A DNA stretch of 64,000 bases, taken from contig MNCI01004656.1 of assembly GCA_015680685.1 (NCBI GenBank), positions 829,772-893,771 of the forward strand, read 5' to 3'. The translations under genes were made by a program, and so were the position numbers. The stretch comes from Gnetum montanum (lineage: Eukaryota > Streptophyta > Gnetopsida > Gnetales > Gnetaceae). Shown here piece after piece: positions 26,311 through 38,919 of the stretch; position 1 is the first letter of the stretch; the number at the start of each line of letters is the position of its first letter. The notes below the pieces were generated by a model that worked only from the letters and a program-made list of their open reading frames with translations, was not told where the DNA came from and made no database searches.

Positions 26311-26449
26311 AGTATCCCCTTAGTTCATTTGTAGGTATTGCTAGCCTTTTATTTATGCTTCTATAGTTATGTTTAAGTAGTTGTTGGAATTTTACATTAG
26401 TTATTTCATTTCTTTAGTTTATTTGATTTTGTTTACCCAAAAAGAATGA

Positions 26450-26644
26450 AAAGATGCCCTGCTAAGGCCTAAAATTAATAGTCTACTTCCTTTCAATGCC
26501 ATGGCCTAGAAAGACCCTAAACTATCACATGGCTCGCTAAGGCCTAAAATTGGTAACTTATCTTCCTTTCCGCAATGGTCCAAAATGGCCTTAAACTAGT
26601 AATGGCCTGAAATGGCCTTAAACTAGGAATGGCCTAGAATGACC
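26450..26644 (-). repeat. GGCC-motif block of element B, left part
   Basis: Repeated AATGGCCTTAAACTAG.AATGGCC and GCTAAGGCCTAAAATT. On the minus strand the core is CTAGTTTAAGGCCATT. The block is cut by element C: its remainder, beginning TGACCTTAAACTAGCAATGG, is at 33989-34060. Confidence 0.7.
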
Positions 26645-27553
26645 TGTAACAACCAAAAACGTTAGTGGCTAGAAACACTAAGAGGTTGCTAGGTGAACAG
26701 TTTAACCCTGGATCCACACAAGAGCTATGCTTGATAAAATAGAAATGAGGCACCGTAAATAGTCTAGTTGATTAGACAGGGACTTAGTTGGTGTAGAATA
26801 ACCTTCTTGCAAACAATTATTTTAAATGGAACAACTGATAGTAAAATAAAAGAGAACGTAATGTGCACAATAGTAGAAATATGCTAAAGCATGTAACAGG
26901 GCAGTAGACACGATTAAATGCTTAACAATGCCAAATAAATGTTGTAATTAGCCAAAGAGAGAGTTTGAATAGAAGGATGCATCACCCTAAACAAGGGTAT
27001 AGGTATACAAAGTGTACAATAGGCACAGTAGGAGCGGAATCACAGCCTCAATGGTGTCAGGCTATGAAATCTGGTGCTTACTATGATAAACTATGCCTCT
27101 TAGGTCGGTGGTCACAGTATACCATGTGATGTAGTTATGCCTCTCTGTTGGTGTGGTATGATCTAGGTCTTGTTCACCCATGGAGCTAAGTGCCAAAATG
27201 CTAAAATGCCAAATTCCAAAATGGAAATGCCAACTGCTTTGCTGATGAAGAAATTGAAGCCTCTTCCTATTCTCCTCTCCTCAAAAAATAGGGTTGCAAA
27301 GGTATTTATAGGGCTAGGGTTAGCCCAAAATACGGATCAGGTGCCACGTGGCAATGTGGTGGGTAACAACATGTAACATCATGTAACACAATGTAATAGC
27401 ATGGAACAGGGTGTAATAGCATGTAACAGGGTGCTACGCTATGTAGTAGAAAGGTGCTACACTGTGCAACATAGCAAGGTGCTATGCTCAATGCGTAACA
27501 CTTAGCCATATTTATAGTTGTAATGTTGAGACCTGAAATTTTGTAGTATTTGA
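26645..27553 (-). repeat. 3' LTR of element C
   Basis: Starts TGTAACAACC and ends GTATTTGA, where the partner LTR ends GTGTTTCA. It is 909 bp against 875 bp for the partner. It carries the TATA box on the minus strand and short ACGCTATG/GCTACAC palindromic words near 27428-27490. Flanked on the right by ATGACCCCTCTTTG, the complement of the polypurine tract. Confidence 0.9.
27301..27315 (-). promoter_or_regulatory. LTR TATA box (element C, 3' LTR)
   Basis: The minus strand reads AGCCCTATAAATACC, a good plant TATA box conserved in the other family LTRs. It fixes the transcription direction as leftward. Confidence 0.75.
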
Positions 27554-28700
27554 ATGACCCCTCTTTGTTGAAGTTTGGAGGAGTAGCCTAAAAGATGTCG
27601 ATAAAGAATTACAAAACACCACAACAAATATGTCACCAACGTCATTTGTTAGCACAAAATTGGATGTCATTTTATCATGCTCAAGAGTGTTATGGGAATA
27701 AGGTTATGTTAGGGGAGAAGGGGTATAGGCAATGCTAGGGAGATGAAATTTAAATGGTGGAAACGAAATGAAAATAGTGGATCATGATGTAAGATGAAAA
27801 TTTAGCACGGTTGATGGTGACCATGGCATGAAGTATCTTGCCCCTGAAACGTTGACCTTTCATCAAAGTACTCATGGGAGGATCAAAGTTGATCCAAGGA
27901 TGGGCCAATTGCAAAGCTGTAGCATTGTTGATTTTTATTTTTATTTTATGAGGTGAACCTTCTTTGGGTTCGGCTTACTACTAAATGTTAGCTGCAAGTT
28001 GGCCATTGAGAAGATGGGCTTTGTTTTGACACATCACATTGCATCTATAGGATAGATGTTTTCTCCAAGGGATGATTCATGTTACATCTGCTTAGGCCTT
28101 TACCATGTAGCAAATGTACCCCATAGGATGAATTATGTTACATCAAGCATGGATTCTATAGTTGATGTGAAGGGAATGCCATGTGTATCAAAGTGTGTAT
28201 GCATCTGAGGAGTGTGAAATCATGAGTATGGGGAGTATGAGTGGATATTGGGATGAATGAATGGATGTGCATAGGCTGTAACAGGGATGAGGGGGATGTG
28301 CACTCTTGAGTGGCTCAACTAGTCTAGTCGTGCAGATCAAAGCAACATGATAACTTACTGCTGCGATGAGATGCACCTTTGCATGACTACCTCCAAAGCT
28401 TCATCCTGAAAACACAACTCAGAGTGGACAAGAAAACAAAAAAGCATGAAATGCAAGTGCACATGCCATATGTGAAGATGCTGCAAGTGCTAGATGTGAA
28501 GATGCTATGAAAGTGTCAAATGTTGTGCTTGTTGCAAGTGCTCAGGAAACTAGTGAAGGTGCCAGGGCGATGATGCTACAAGTGTTCTAAATGCTGCACT
28601 AATGACAAGTGCTCTAAAAGGATCACCAGAATGTTGGGAGGTGATGATGTTATGAGTGCTCCCAGGGCAATGGCAAGTGTTTCGATCAGATCAGCTACAT
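27554..28700. other. Element C 3' internal spacer
   Basis: Non-coding. The first 100 bp match the same position in D (42598 onward) and G (62111 onward): GACCCCTC.TTGTTGA, then GATGTCGA.AAAGAAT, then AAACACC. Around 28060-28150 two copies of GGATGA.T.ATGTTACATC occur. Around 28480-28640 there are runs of AAGTGCT/ATGCTACAAGTG words. Confidence 0.5.
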
Positions 28701-28952
28701 GCTAGTTTAAAGTCCTAGCAGATTGTGAACCTAGTTTAAGGTCTTGGCAGATCATGATGTGTTAGTTTATAGTCCTAGTAGACTGTTGGATGCTAGTTTA
28801 ATGTTGTAGCAGATAGTGGATGTTGTTCCATTTGAACATCATGACCCAAGGATGAGCTATTGTGCCAGTTTAACGTCATGACCCAAGGACGAGTTGTGCC
28901 AGTTTATAGTCATAGCAAACTATCTATGCTAGTTTATAGTAATAGCAGACTG
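28701..28952 (+). repeat. GCTAGTTTA..GTC..AGCAGA minisatellite of element C
   Basis: About seven copies of GCTAGTTTA.AGTCCTAGCAGA or variants (GTGCCAGTTTAACGTCATGAC), spaced about 35-50 bp. The same array occupies the same place, between integrase or its lost site and the 3' LTR, in D (43780-44293) and G (62884-63165). Confidence 0.75.
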
Positions 28953-29274
28953 GTGCTTACCTTGCTTATACAAGGTGCGATGCTACATGTGTAGTCATGC
29001 TATGTGTCTACAAAATCTTACAAAAATCAACTAAAAAGAAAATAACATCAAGTAACATCTACTGTAAAAAAATTTAAAATGTATGAATGAAAGGAAAGCA
29101 ATGCAAAAAGTGATATTTTTAGGCCATTCTAGGCTATAGGCTAGTTTAAGGCCTTTTCGAGCCACGAGTTTTTGTAATTTCATGTTTTATAGTTTTAAAA
29201 TGTAATGCGTAAGCTACGTGGATGGATGCATAAACAAAGTAAAACAAATATGTGAACAAAATGAAATGCTTGAT

Positions 29275-32200
29275 CTAAGTAAGTAGGAAAAATCTAAATG
29301 CATAGGCTAGTGCTATGTAAATGAAAGTCAAAAATGCATGGGAAGTGGAGGCAAAGGGTACGTAAGCATTTAGCACATTTTTGGCCAAGGGAAGGTCTTG
29401 GTCATGTAGTTGCTTCCTAGCTAGGCATGGATCAGGAAGCATGCAAGGCTTAGGATCCTTAGGGAGGCTATTGGCTTCAACCCCTCGTTCGGCTGTGTTA
29501 GCCTTAGGTGTTGCATTGGTTGTTATAGGTTTACCGCCAATAAACTCTTCTTCTAAAACTTGCACCATGTCTATGTTATGGATAGTCGAAGAGGAAGCAT
29601 CATCACCATGGATGATAACTTGACCACCTTGATATGGAAGGTGGATTTCTTAGTAGATGGGAGAAAAGATGGCCCTTAGATGGGCTAGCCACGACCTGCA
29701 TAGAATCATGTTGAAACTTGGCATCTCCTCTATGACAGTGAAATATGCACTAGTAGGGAATTGATCTACTACCACAAAGGCTATGTTGATGGTACCCCTG
29801 ACTGTGATGTTTGATTTATTGAAGGATTTTAGACACGTGGTTTTGGTTGGCTTGATTTCATCTACCATGCCTAGCTTGTCGATGATGGAGTACAATACTA
29901 CGTTTGTTGCTACACCATCATCAACATGTACCTTCCAGATGGTACATTGTCCAACATGAATGCTAATGGATAGTGGAGCTATAGTAACATCCCCTCATTC
30001 AAGGTTAACTTTGACTACATTATCATAGAATACTAACGTTGTTGAACTTGATTCTTGTCATGAAAGGGGTAGCATTGTTTCATGGATGGATGTCTCATTT
30101 GTAGGGGTGTCCTCTATAATAGGAATGGAGGCCAATATCTTGGCCAATGCTTGGCAGTGAGAAGATGAAGTCATGACCAGGTCATATAAGCTCAATGTTG
30201 TATTCTTTTTCTTAAGTTCTTGTTTCACTTGGGTTAGTGCAGCTATGATGTCCTTGTCATTGGTTTTTGTGGTGGCTTTGACTTCCTCCATGTGGCTTGA
30301 GACACAGATCTCACAGAGGGGACTTAAGCTTGGTTTTCTTGGCCTACTTGGGGATAGGGGCCCCAGTGTTCAAATTTTGTTTATTGGTTGTGGTCTTTTC
30401 ATTGGCCATGGGAGTTGCGAGGTGCTCATTTGTCCTCTTGCATTGCCATTTGGTGGGTCTACTTGGGTTACTAGTGGAGTTAACCCTTGAAGGAGGAGGG
30501 ATTGAGATGTTGCCCATTGTTGGGTTCTGGGTAAGTGAGGGGCCAACATGTTGTGGCACCCTTATGATAAAGGGTGTCTTAGCCAGAGTTGTTGTTTTGT
30601 CAACTTGTTGTGACATCTTGATAACAAAAGGTTGCCTAGTGGTTGTTGTTGCATGATGCCAGTTTAACATCTTAGCGGATGGTTGCTATGGAACTTTGAC
30701 GACAAAGGGTGTTGCGGGTGCTCGAGGTGGCACTTTTATAACCAAGGGAGGCCTCTTGTTGGTGAAGGTGGAGGTCGAAGGAATCCTTTCCTTACTAGGA
30801 GGCACACGGATCACAAAAGGTTGTTGCATAGGTTTAGACTTACCACCTATGCTAATGGAATTTATGACATAGGAGGCATCATATGTGTTGGATTGACTCA
30901 CTATGTTGATCACCAGTTGGCCACGTTCTATCATTCTTTGCAGGTCATCCTACAAAGCATGACAGTTTTCTGTACTATGACTAGCCAATTGGTGGTAATG
31001 ATAGTATTAGTCTAGCTTGAAGTGTTGTGGAACTGGGGGCTCTTTTGGTACTGTAAAGTGGGGTTCCTTAGTAGTTCATAGTACCTATCATGTTTTTGGT
31101 GGGTAATTGCCGATACATGTTTGTGTTGGATTTTCCTAGCTTTCAATATTTCCTCTAATAGTTCAGAGGGTTGCACCGATAGTGGTGTATACTCTTAGTG
31201 GTCCTTGCACTGAAAGTTGGGTCTTGGGGTAGCCCCTATCAATGTAGGTGAGTTGGTACCATAATTGGTAGTTTTGTTAGTTGGGGCCTTGGGCTGCTTA
31301 GCTATCAATCCTCAGTTGGTTGCTTTTGTTCTTATGCTTATGGCTACTATTATCACTGTTGTGTTTTTCTTGCCAGCATGTTGGTTTCTGTAGGCCACAT
31401 AGGCTAGATCATTTCTATCTTGCACTACTTCCTCTATGCTTTTTGCTTGGGAGAAGGCTTGGCTAAGAGACTTTGGGGCTAGATAATACAGTTTTGACTT
31501 AATTAAGTCATTTACTACACCTTTAAAGATGGCCCATAAATGTGTCTCCACTAAGGGTTCATGCATTTCATTCAATGAAGCATTCCAACGTTGGAGGAAT
31601 TTTTGCATGGGCTCTAGAGGCCCCTGTTTAACTTACATCAGCTGGTCAAGGGTTGCTTTAGGCTTTAGGTTGTACCTGAAGCATGTCACAGACTTAGTTA
31701 TGAGATCCTCCAAAGAGGAGATTGAGGCATTGGATAGTGCACAATACTAGTCCAAGGCCTTTCCAGTGAGTGACATGGGGAACACACGAATGATAGTGTG
31801 TGGCCAAGCTTGAACGAGTAGGCATTTAGATCAAAATATGACCAAGTGTGCATTGGGATCTCCTTCACCACTGTACTTGGTAAATTGAGGCAGTTGGGCC
31901 CTAGTTGGAAGAGTTAAAGGTGGTACCATAGGACTTATGGGATCATCTTGGTAGAAGTCCACCATCTTAATGGTGTTAGAGGAGGTAGCCTTAAGTTACT
32001 TGATCTCATCCATCAAGCTTTGTATTATCTAGAATGCCTGATCTAAGCTTGGGGATGTGCCAGCTAGTTGCATTGGCTAAGCTTTGGTTGGTTGCATAGC
32101 ATAGGGTAGAATTGTTGGTTGTAGAGTTTTCTAGTTTAATGTTGTACTAGATGGATGTTGCCAGTTTAATGTCATAGCGGATGATTGTTGATGTAATGGC

Positions 32201-32820
32201 TGAGCAATGGGTGCAGTGATTGTAGAAGGCCACACATGGATGGCTTGGACAGACACTGTAGACACCAATGAGATAGGTGGGATGTAAGATGCCAAAGTTA
32301 TTTAGGGTTGGTAGGTGGCCCCTACATGAGCATAGTGCTAGGAAAATGCATTAGTTGCTTACGAGGAAGGCTGCATTAGCATGGTCACTATCTTGGAGGG
32401 GATGGATGGACCAAATCGAGGAGCGACTGTACTAGGGAGTGGTTGTTGGAAGACAGTGTGGAGGGGGTTCTCATGCTCAGAGTGGATCTCAAACTCATCT
32501 TCCTCCTTCTTTGAGGCTTCCTCATAGGTTGTCCCTGCATCATGCTTGTTTTCATGGATGAGTTGGGACAATAACTAGTGGTAAAGCTCCATGAGTGGGA
32601 TTATGTCAAATAAGGAGAGGTTGTACTCTTGTCCATTCTGGTGGACTTGTTCATAGTCCTATTTTGCCTCTAAATTGATGTAATCCACTGGTAGTCCTGC
32701 TTGGATTGTGGTAGAAAAGAAATTGTATTTTTCGTGGCTTAATGCGGCATGCCTTGGTTGGATTATGGTATCAAATATGTTAGACACCAACGTGGAAGGT
32801 TGATCTAAATTCATATTCAT
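29275..32820 (-). pseudogene. Gag-protease of element C
   Basis: Starts at ATG 32820 (MNMNLDQPSTLVSN), 270 bp inside the primer site. The N-terminal part ends in an acidic stretch (YEEASKKEEDEFEIHSEHEN, about 32510). The gag core includes MQKFLQRWNASLNEMHEPLV and IFKGVVNDLIKSKLYYLAP at 31608-31450. The finger-like YYHYHQLASHSTENCHALQD lies near 31000-30960, proline-rich linkers at 30930-30350, and the protease at about 29940-29650, with active site VDDGVATNVV and FNMILCRSWLAHL, where Gly of LGRSWL is now Cys. An acidic C-terminus runs to 29275. Frameshifts and stops are fewer than in A or B. It is the only protein-coding unit of this element. Confidence 0.85.
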
Positions 32821-33090
32821 AGATTAGGTTGTGAGAGTTGCTATTTGCAGAAAATAGCCAACTCTGAAAATAACAAAAAAATGACTAAATTTGTCAGTAG
32901 CAGAAAAAGGGCTATGTGTAAAAATGCAGAAAAAATGCTAAGTGTAAAAATTGCTATAAATGGCCCACTTTGGTGCTACGCTCGCTACACTGGAGCTTGC
33001 TATGCTCTAAGAATTTGTTATGATTTTTGGAACATCCAGAGTTTTGACCAAATGCTCATAACTAAAGAAATGTAGAAAAAAATAGTTCAA

Positions 33091-33108
33091 GCCCTCCTTC
33101 TAGTGCCA
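33091..33108 (-). other. Primer-binding site of element C, tRNA-Asn type
   Basis: The minus strand reads TGGCACTAGAAGGAGGGC, 5 bp from the 5' LTR. As I remember the plant tRNA-Asn 3' end (CCCTCCTTCTAGCGCCA), it is complementary with a single G-to-A type change. Similarity continues for about 6 more bases (GTTCAA on the plus strand). tRNA-Asn is a known Tat primer. Confidence 0.8.
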
Positions 33109-33113
33109 AAAAC

Positions 33114-33988
33114 TATAACGACTGAAAATGTCGGTGGCTAAAAACACCAAGTGGTTGCTAGGCAAATAGTTTAACCATGGATCCGCATGAGGGACGTGCT
33201 AGATAAAATGAAAATGGGGCATCTTGAATGGTCTGGTTGATCAGACAAGGACTTAGTCGGTGTACAATAACCTTATTGCAAACAATGATTTTAAATGAAA
33301 CAACTAATAGTAAAATAAAAGAAAACGTAATGTGCACAGCAGTAGAAATATGCTAAAGCATGTAATAGAGCAGTAGACATGATTAAATGCTTGAGAATGC
33401 GAAATAAATGCTGTAATTAGCCAAAGAGAGAGTTTGAATAGAAGGATGCACCACCCTGAAAAATGATACAAGTATACAAAGTGTATAATAGACATAGTAG
33501 GAGCAGAATCATAGCCTCGGTGGTGTCAAGCTATGAAATTTGGTCCTCATTGTGATAAACTATGCCTCCTGGGTTGTGGTCACAGTATACCATGTGATGT
33601 AGTTGTGCCTCTCTATCGGTGTGGTGTGCTCTAGGTCTTGTTCACCCATGGAGCTAAGTGCCAAAATGCTAAAATTTCAAATGCCAAAATGGAAATGCCA
33701 ACTACTTTTACGGTGAAAAAATTGAAGTCTCTTCCTGTTCTCCTCTCCTAAAAAAAAGGGGTTGCAGAGGTATTTATAGGGCTAGGGTTAGCCCAAAATG
33801 AGAATCATGTGCCATGTGGCAATGCGGTGGGTAATAATGTGTAACAGCATGTAACAACATGTAACACAACATAATAGTGTGTAACAGGGTGCTATTCTAC
33901 GTAGCATAGCAAGGTGCTACGCTCAGCACGTAACACTTAGCCATATTTGCAATTGCGATGTCGAGACCCGAAATATTTTGGTGTTTCA
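33114..33988 (-). repeat. 5' LTR of element C
   Basis: Aligns with 26645-27553 along its length and ends GTGTTTCA next to the target duplication TGACC. The left terminus TATAACGAC shows one change from TGTAACGAC. Contains the TATA box and a TACGTAGCATAGC word near 33899. Confidence 0.9.
33769..33783 (-). promoter_or_regulatory. LTR TATA box (element C, 5' LTR)
   Basis: CCTATAAATACC on the minus strand, in the same context as in the partner LTR. From the 5' LTR it would drive the genomic transcript of element C leftward. Confidence 0.75.
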
Positions 33989-34060
33989 TGACCTTAAACT
34001 AGCAATGGCCCTTCTACCATGGCCTTACATTGGCATGGGGTGCAAAAGGGGCCTAATTGC
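33989..34060 (-). repeat. GGCC-motif block of element B, right part
   Basis: Continues the block cut at 26644: CCTTAAACTAGCAATGGCC, then CCATGGCCTTACATTGG. Begins with the duplicated TGACC. Confidence 0.7.
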
Positions 34061-34242
34061 ATCAATCAAATTACAAGTTAAAATTTTCACAACATTACAT
34101 AAAATACAATAAAGTGATATACAAATCATCATCACATTTCCATTTAATCATCAATAAAATATATAGTCTAAGTATACATCCAAAAGAAAAAAATTATCAA
34201 AAATGCAAAACTACCCAATAGTAGGGCTACATTTTGGCTTTC
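34061..34242. other. Short AT-rich spacer
   Basis: Lies between the motif block and the ORFX stop codon of element B. No gene seen. Confidence 0.5.
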
Positions 34243-37200
34243 TTAGCTATCAATGTTTGGCAGGGGCTAGGGCTCTTCTTCTTCCTCTTCCTCTACTACT
34301 CCATTGAGGCCTACGCCATCACTTGAAGCCTAATTTAAGAAAAATAAAATAATAAATTAGCTGATAAATAAGTGATATGAAAAATTATCACAACACAAAT
34401 AAAAGAAATTCAAATGAGACTAACCTGAGAAGGACCTGCATCCATATCTAGTGGCATCCTATCGAGGCCCACCTCCAAGTGTCAAAGGATTTCTACCTCG
34501 AATAGATATCTTCAATCCTCCTCACCAAGGTCAATACTTGAAAGGTTCTTCCCTTTCTCCACAGCTATTCATGAGGGTAGCCCTCACAAAAACCTAGTAG
34601 AAGAGACCTTTCCTAAAGGCATGGCAATATGTCTCTCTGGGATTCCACTCACCACTACATTGCTAGAAAATCATTCATAAGCTTGTGTTTCACCAATTGC
34701 ATTAAGGAAAATGTTGCAGAAATGATGCTCCATGAACTCATCTTTGTACCTTTGAAGGTACACCTCTTCTTCTTACTTGTAGTGGTGCTTATGATTCTTT
34801 TGAATTTGACCAGATTGATACACTTTGGCATTCTAATCCTTCTAATCCTACTTCTTCCTAGCTAGTAGGTCCATTTGTATCCATTACTTGATCATGTCTT
34901 TGGTGGCCTCATTTTTTCCATGACTGGCTGAGCGATACTCGGCATAGTCAATCTTAGTTGTTCACCAGGTACCATCTCCTTTGTCATGTGCTACTATGAA
35001 GTCATAATGGACCTATAGGTCCTCTAGTTTTGCACCCTAGCTCACTTCCTATCCTAAAGCTTATGCTCCTACTTCCATAGGTGCTTGTTAGTGCACTTGC
35101 ATTCCCATAGTGCTCTCACATATGAGAGCACATACTTACTTGCCTCATCATACATGTGATGGGGCACTTGCCCCACATTAGGTGGAAACTCAGGCATAGC
35201 ATCAATCTAGCCACCCTATTTGGATCCCACCAAAGCTAGGAACCTCTTGCCATTCAATAGGCAAGACAATATTAGACATAAACTTAAACAACAAATCAAT
35301 GAAGTAAGGTAGGTGAACATGGACATACCGATCTCAGGATCTATTTTTTGTATATGGTCCACCATGTCCTCCACCAGGCCTTACATGAAGGTAAATTTAT
35401 CAGGTGCCTCCTTCCATAGTTGCATATGGAAAGTAGATGTGGACATTGAACCCTTAGTGGAAACACCGATGGCTATGATACAATACATTTAGTAATTACC
35501 AGATAGCAAATAGCCAAGGGTGTAAGGGTTATAAAAAAATAGATAAAAGAAATGGTGGTATAAAGCTCCTACCCAACAAGCCCTTAGATGTGAGAGTGGG
35601 GGGGATTGCCCATCTGCACACTATTAAAGAAATATTCAAACTCACCCCCATCAAACTACAACAGCCCTTCTTCCCCTAGTTGCCATAGGACCTCTATGAC
35701 TTCTCACTCCTCTTCCTCCAATATCTATCCTTCAGTTTGATGAGGGACATTATCCACTATGGGCTTTACTGCTACTATAGGGGTCCTCTTCCCTATGTTT
35801 GATGATCCACATAAGTTAGGATTAGAATTTTCAATGATTAGTATATCATAGCATAGCATAGCATATTATAGCAGTATCCAATGATTCATACTCACCTATG
35901 ATTTCTAAATGTAAATCACAAAACTTTAATTCGATTTTTCTACTACTCTTCCTCACCTCATGTATGGGCTCTTCTGTGGGATGTGGTTTCTTAATCTTTT
36001 TCCTAGATGATCCCACTACTTCAGCAATGAGTCACGTCCCTCTAGCTACATTTTTGCTATTGGCCAATGGGGTCTCACTTCCACTATCACATGAGTGGTG
36101 AGATCCTCCTAGGTTGCCTCTAGTCATTATAGAAAATGATTGATTGATTGCCTCTAGGGGATCTTGTGACCACATGGTAGTGAATAGGTGTTAGATCCAT
36201 AGCCTAGAGAGTTTCTTGAGGTCTTGCACCATCCATCGTCCATCCTCATGAATGACTAAGAACTCCAAAAACTTTCACAAGCATGCTATGAAGAATGCAA
36301 AGTGCACATCTAACCTCGCTTGGAGGCTATGGCACAATCTAATAATTCTGGCATGTAGGCTGCTAGCAAGCTAAGATTCCTAGTTGTACTACATGTCCTC
36401 CTCTATCTTATCTCTCATCATCCAAGCCTACTCTACTCCAAGAATTTTTCCTCGGGAGATTAGCTTTGGAAACACGCATGTACAAAAGACTGGATAGAGG
36501 TGGTGGACCATAGGTAATTTCACTTCCTTGATGAGTATCCCTTTGCAAGACCTAGAAGTATCCAACAACTCCTCAACATCCCCTCTATGTTCCATGTCTT
36601 TGCTATATTTTTTAGCAACTAGTGGGCCCTCAAAATGGAGGTAGAAGAGGTTCGCAAAGAATTCATTTGTAATGTCAAAAGTTACTAACACACCACAGGC
36701 CTTCGTGATGAAATGATTAATGCTCTCATTGAAGGAGTTAATGATAGAAATCATATTATCCACTGGAATGCTTGAACTAAGGACCAAGAAAAGGTCCATT
36801 AGCCTAGCCTATTGAAGCTTCCTAGTTAGCTCCACTAGGGTCTTATGGCACAACCAACGCTATGAACCCTCAACATCACCATATTTCATGATGAGGGTAG
36901 CCTTAGTGTAGCTTGTTGTAACCATTGTCACCTCTCCTAACTTGACTGCAACTGCAATAGGTAAGGGAAAAGTTAACAACATGACAAAAGCAGAGTAGCA
37001 AATGCATAAGAAAAATGATACACTAGTTATGTGGAAAAAATGCTATGTGAGATGGTAGTGGTGGGGCTAAAACCTCCTCTACACTTGGAATGTTGGTCAT
37101 CCACTCTACATCCAACCAGCCATAGGCTTGACACCTCTCATAGGCCTTAGGGAACTGATGAGGGTATTCTACTAGGTCAGATCCAATCTATCCAATCATC

Positions 37201-38661
37201 GTTTCATGGATATTCTTAAAGGATGAGAATTCTTGAAGGGTAGTTCACATCAAGTTCAATGCCTCCTCCTCATCATGGAGGCCAAGCATGTCAATAGTAA
37301 ATCTAGTAATAGACATAAGCAATTAGCATCCCTATATGAATAAAATCAAATAGATAGTGTAAAAATTGTAAGAGGACTCACCCACCAGCATAATATATTA
37401 TCCTAGATGGGTTTTAAATAAGGATATGTATTCACCAACCAATGAACAGGGTGTTGTTCTTGTTATAGCATTGGAATTCTAGCATCTGCTAGATCTTGGA
37501 TAAAGGCCTAACGCCCCTAGGACCTTGGCCTAAACTCCCTAATCCATCATTAGTAGTGGGCTCATCAAATATAAATCTTAGGATGCCCTATTTTTCCCTA
37601 GTCAACAATGCTTTTGTAATGACACCAACTACTTCTACTACCAGGTGTGATCACATCATCACACTAAAGTGATGGAGCAAGAATTCTAGAAACTCCTATG
37701 CTCCTAACCTAAACCACACCACTTGGTGACCCATGCACATGTCTAGTATAGGTATATTTGACAAGGATTTTCTCATACAACAAAAGCTATCCACCAACTC
37801 CACCATGATGAAGATGGTTTTCAACAGTACCCTATAGACACAATAGTAATAAGAGGAGAGTGTTAGCATTAGATACAAAAAAAATTCCATAAAAATTATA
37901 CTTAGCACATTAGCAAAACTCTTAGCTTTCCTCACAGGCCTTGTGGAAAAGGAACGTTGGCATACCCATCTAACATGCCTAGTCCTCAATGGTGCATAGC
38001 AATAATGTCTCCATTTTACGTTTTCACTTCACATTTTTTCTAACTTTGACAATATTTTAAAAAAAATCTAACTATCAGTTATGCTTTCCATAGAGCTTAA
38101 CCCTTGAAAACACATCAAAAAATTTCTAACTATTGATTATGCTCCCTGCATAGTGTAACCCTTTCAAAACTACAAAAATTTCTAACTATTGGTTACCCTT
38201 GGGAAGCGTAACCCTTCGAAAACTACAAAAATTTCTAACTATTGGTTATGCTTCTTGAAAAGCGTAACCCTTCAAAAACTACAAAAATTTCTACCTATTT
38301 GTTACACTCTCCATAGAGCGTAACCCTTGGAAAATTGCAAAGTTACCCTACTCACTCTGTTACACTTTGTGTTCACATCTTGCAAACTTCTAGCCATCCT
38401 AGCCATGGCCAAAACAAAAAAAAAATAAAACAAAATGTGTATAGAAACCATTATAGCTCTATATTGCACCATGAACAGTACATCAAAAATCCCTATCCCA
38501 TGTTCCACATTGAAAATAGAAAACCCTCATCCTATTCCATGCATGGTAAATAGAGAAGCACAGTATGCATAGTATGCCAAAAAAACCACACGTAGAAAAC
38601 CTAGAACAGTAAGAAATTCACAAAACCCAACACCACATACTCACTTCCTCTTCTTAGCCAT
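34243..38661 (-). pseudogene. ORFX copy B, antisense multi-exon gene of unknown function
   Basis: Start ATG at 38661 (MAKKRK, then a GTGAGT donor). Intron 1 holds a 63-bp tandem array. The exon near 37840-37430 reads VLLKTIFIMVELV, EFLEFLLHHFSVMM, a stop, then SHL, GILRFIFDEP and NNTLFIG, matching A and D. The exon at 36800-36120 reads IINSFNESINHFITKACGVL, FANLFYLHFEGPL, CVFPKLISRGKI, RLDVHFAFFIACL and FLEFLVIHEDG, against VNSFREGAERFCMHVRNMC, WAFPRMLSQGKF and FFIASLQCFAEFLVVH in D. An exon near 35160-34470 has YVRALWECKCTNKHLWK against HSMWESQNANEDLWKK in D. The last exon is acidic (VVEEEEEEEP) and ends at 34243-34245. I cannot assign a function. Stops make it a pseudogene. Confidence 0.75.
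38060..38345. repeat. 63-bp tandem repeats in ORFX intron 1
   Basis: Five copies of a unit with TTTCTAACTATTGGTTA, a short variable loop, then AGCGTAACCCTT and AAAACTACAAAAA. Within each unit GTTA.GCT and AGCGTAAC form an inverted repeat, the same palindromic word type as in the LTRs. Confidence 0.8.
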
Positions 38662-38919
38662 GTTCACCATGGAAACCATGGAAATGATGGTGGTCCCTAC
38701 TCAAGGCAAGCCACCTCTAAAACTCTAAGACCCTAAGATAAACAAGAAAAACTAGAAAATCACAAGGGAAGAGCGTAGCACCTTACCTAGCCGATCCTGA
38801 CTCCCTTCGATCCTCTATGCATGTCCTAGGAAGGCACCTCAACACACATTCTCCCTCATTTACATTGGTGAGGTTAGGGTGTTGGAATTTACTACAACAT
38901 GTCATGGTCAGTGGTTAAG

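Larger units (their letters stand above)
26645..33988 (-). mobile_element. Element C: complete non-autonomous Tat-like LTR retrotransposon (gag-protease only)
   Basis: Bounded by two LTRs and a perfect 5-bp target duplication, TGACC, at 26640-26644 and 33989-33993. On the minus strand the order is 5' LTR (33988-33114), tRNA-Asn primer site, gag-protease (32820-29275), motif block near 29170-29100, minisatellite (28952-28701), spacer, 3' LTR (27553-26645). RT, RNase H and integrase are missing altogether, so mobilisation would need a partner such as D. At 7.3 kb it resembles the TR-GAG class. It inserted into the GGCC block of element B. Confidence 0.9.
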
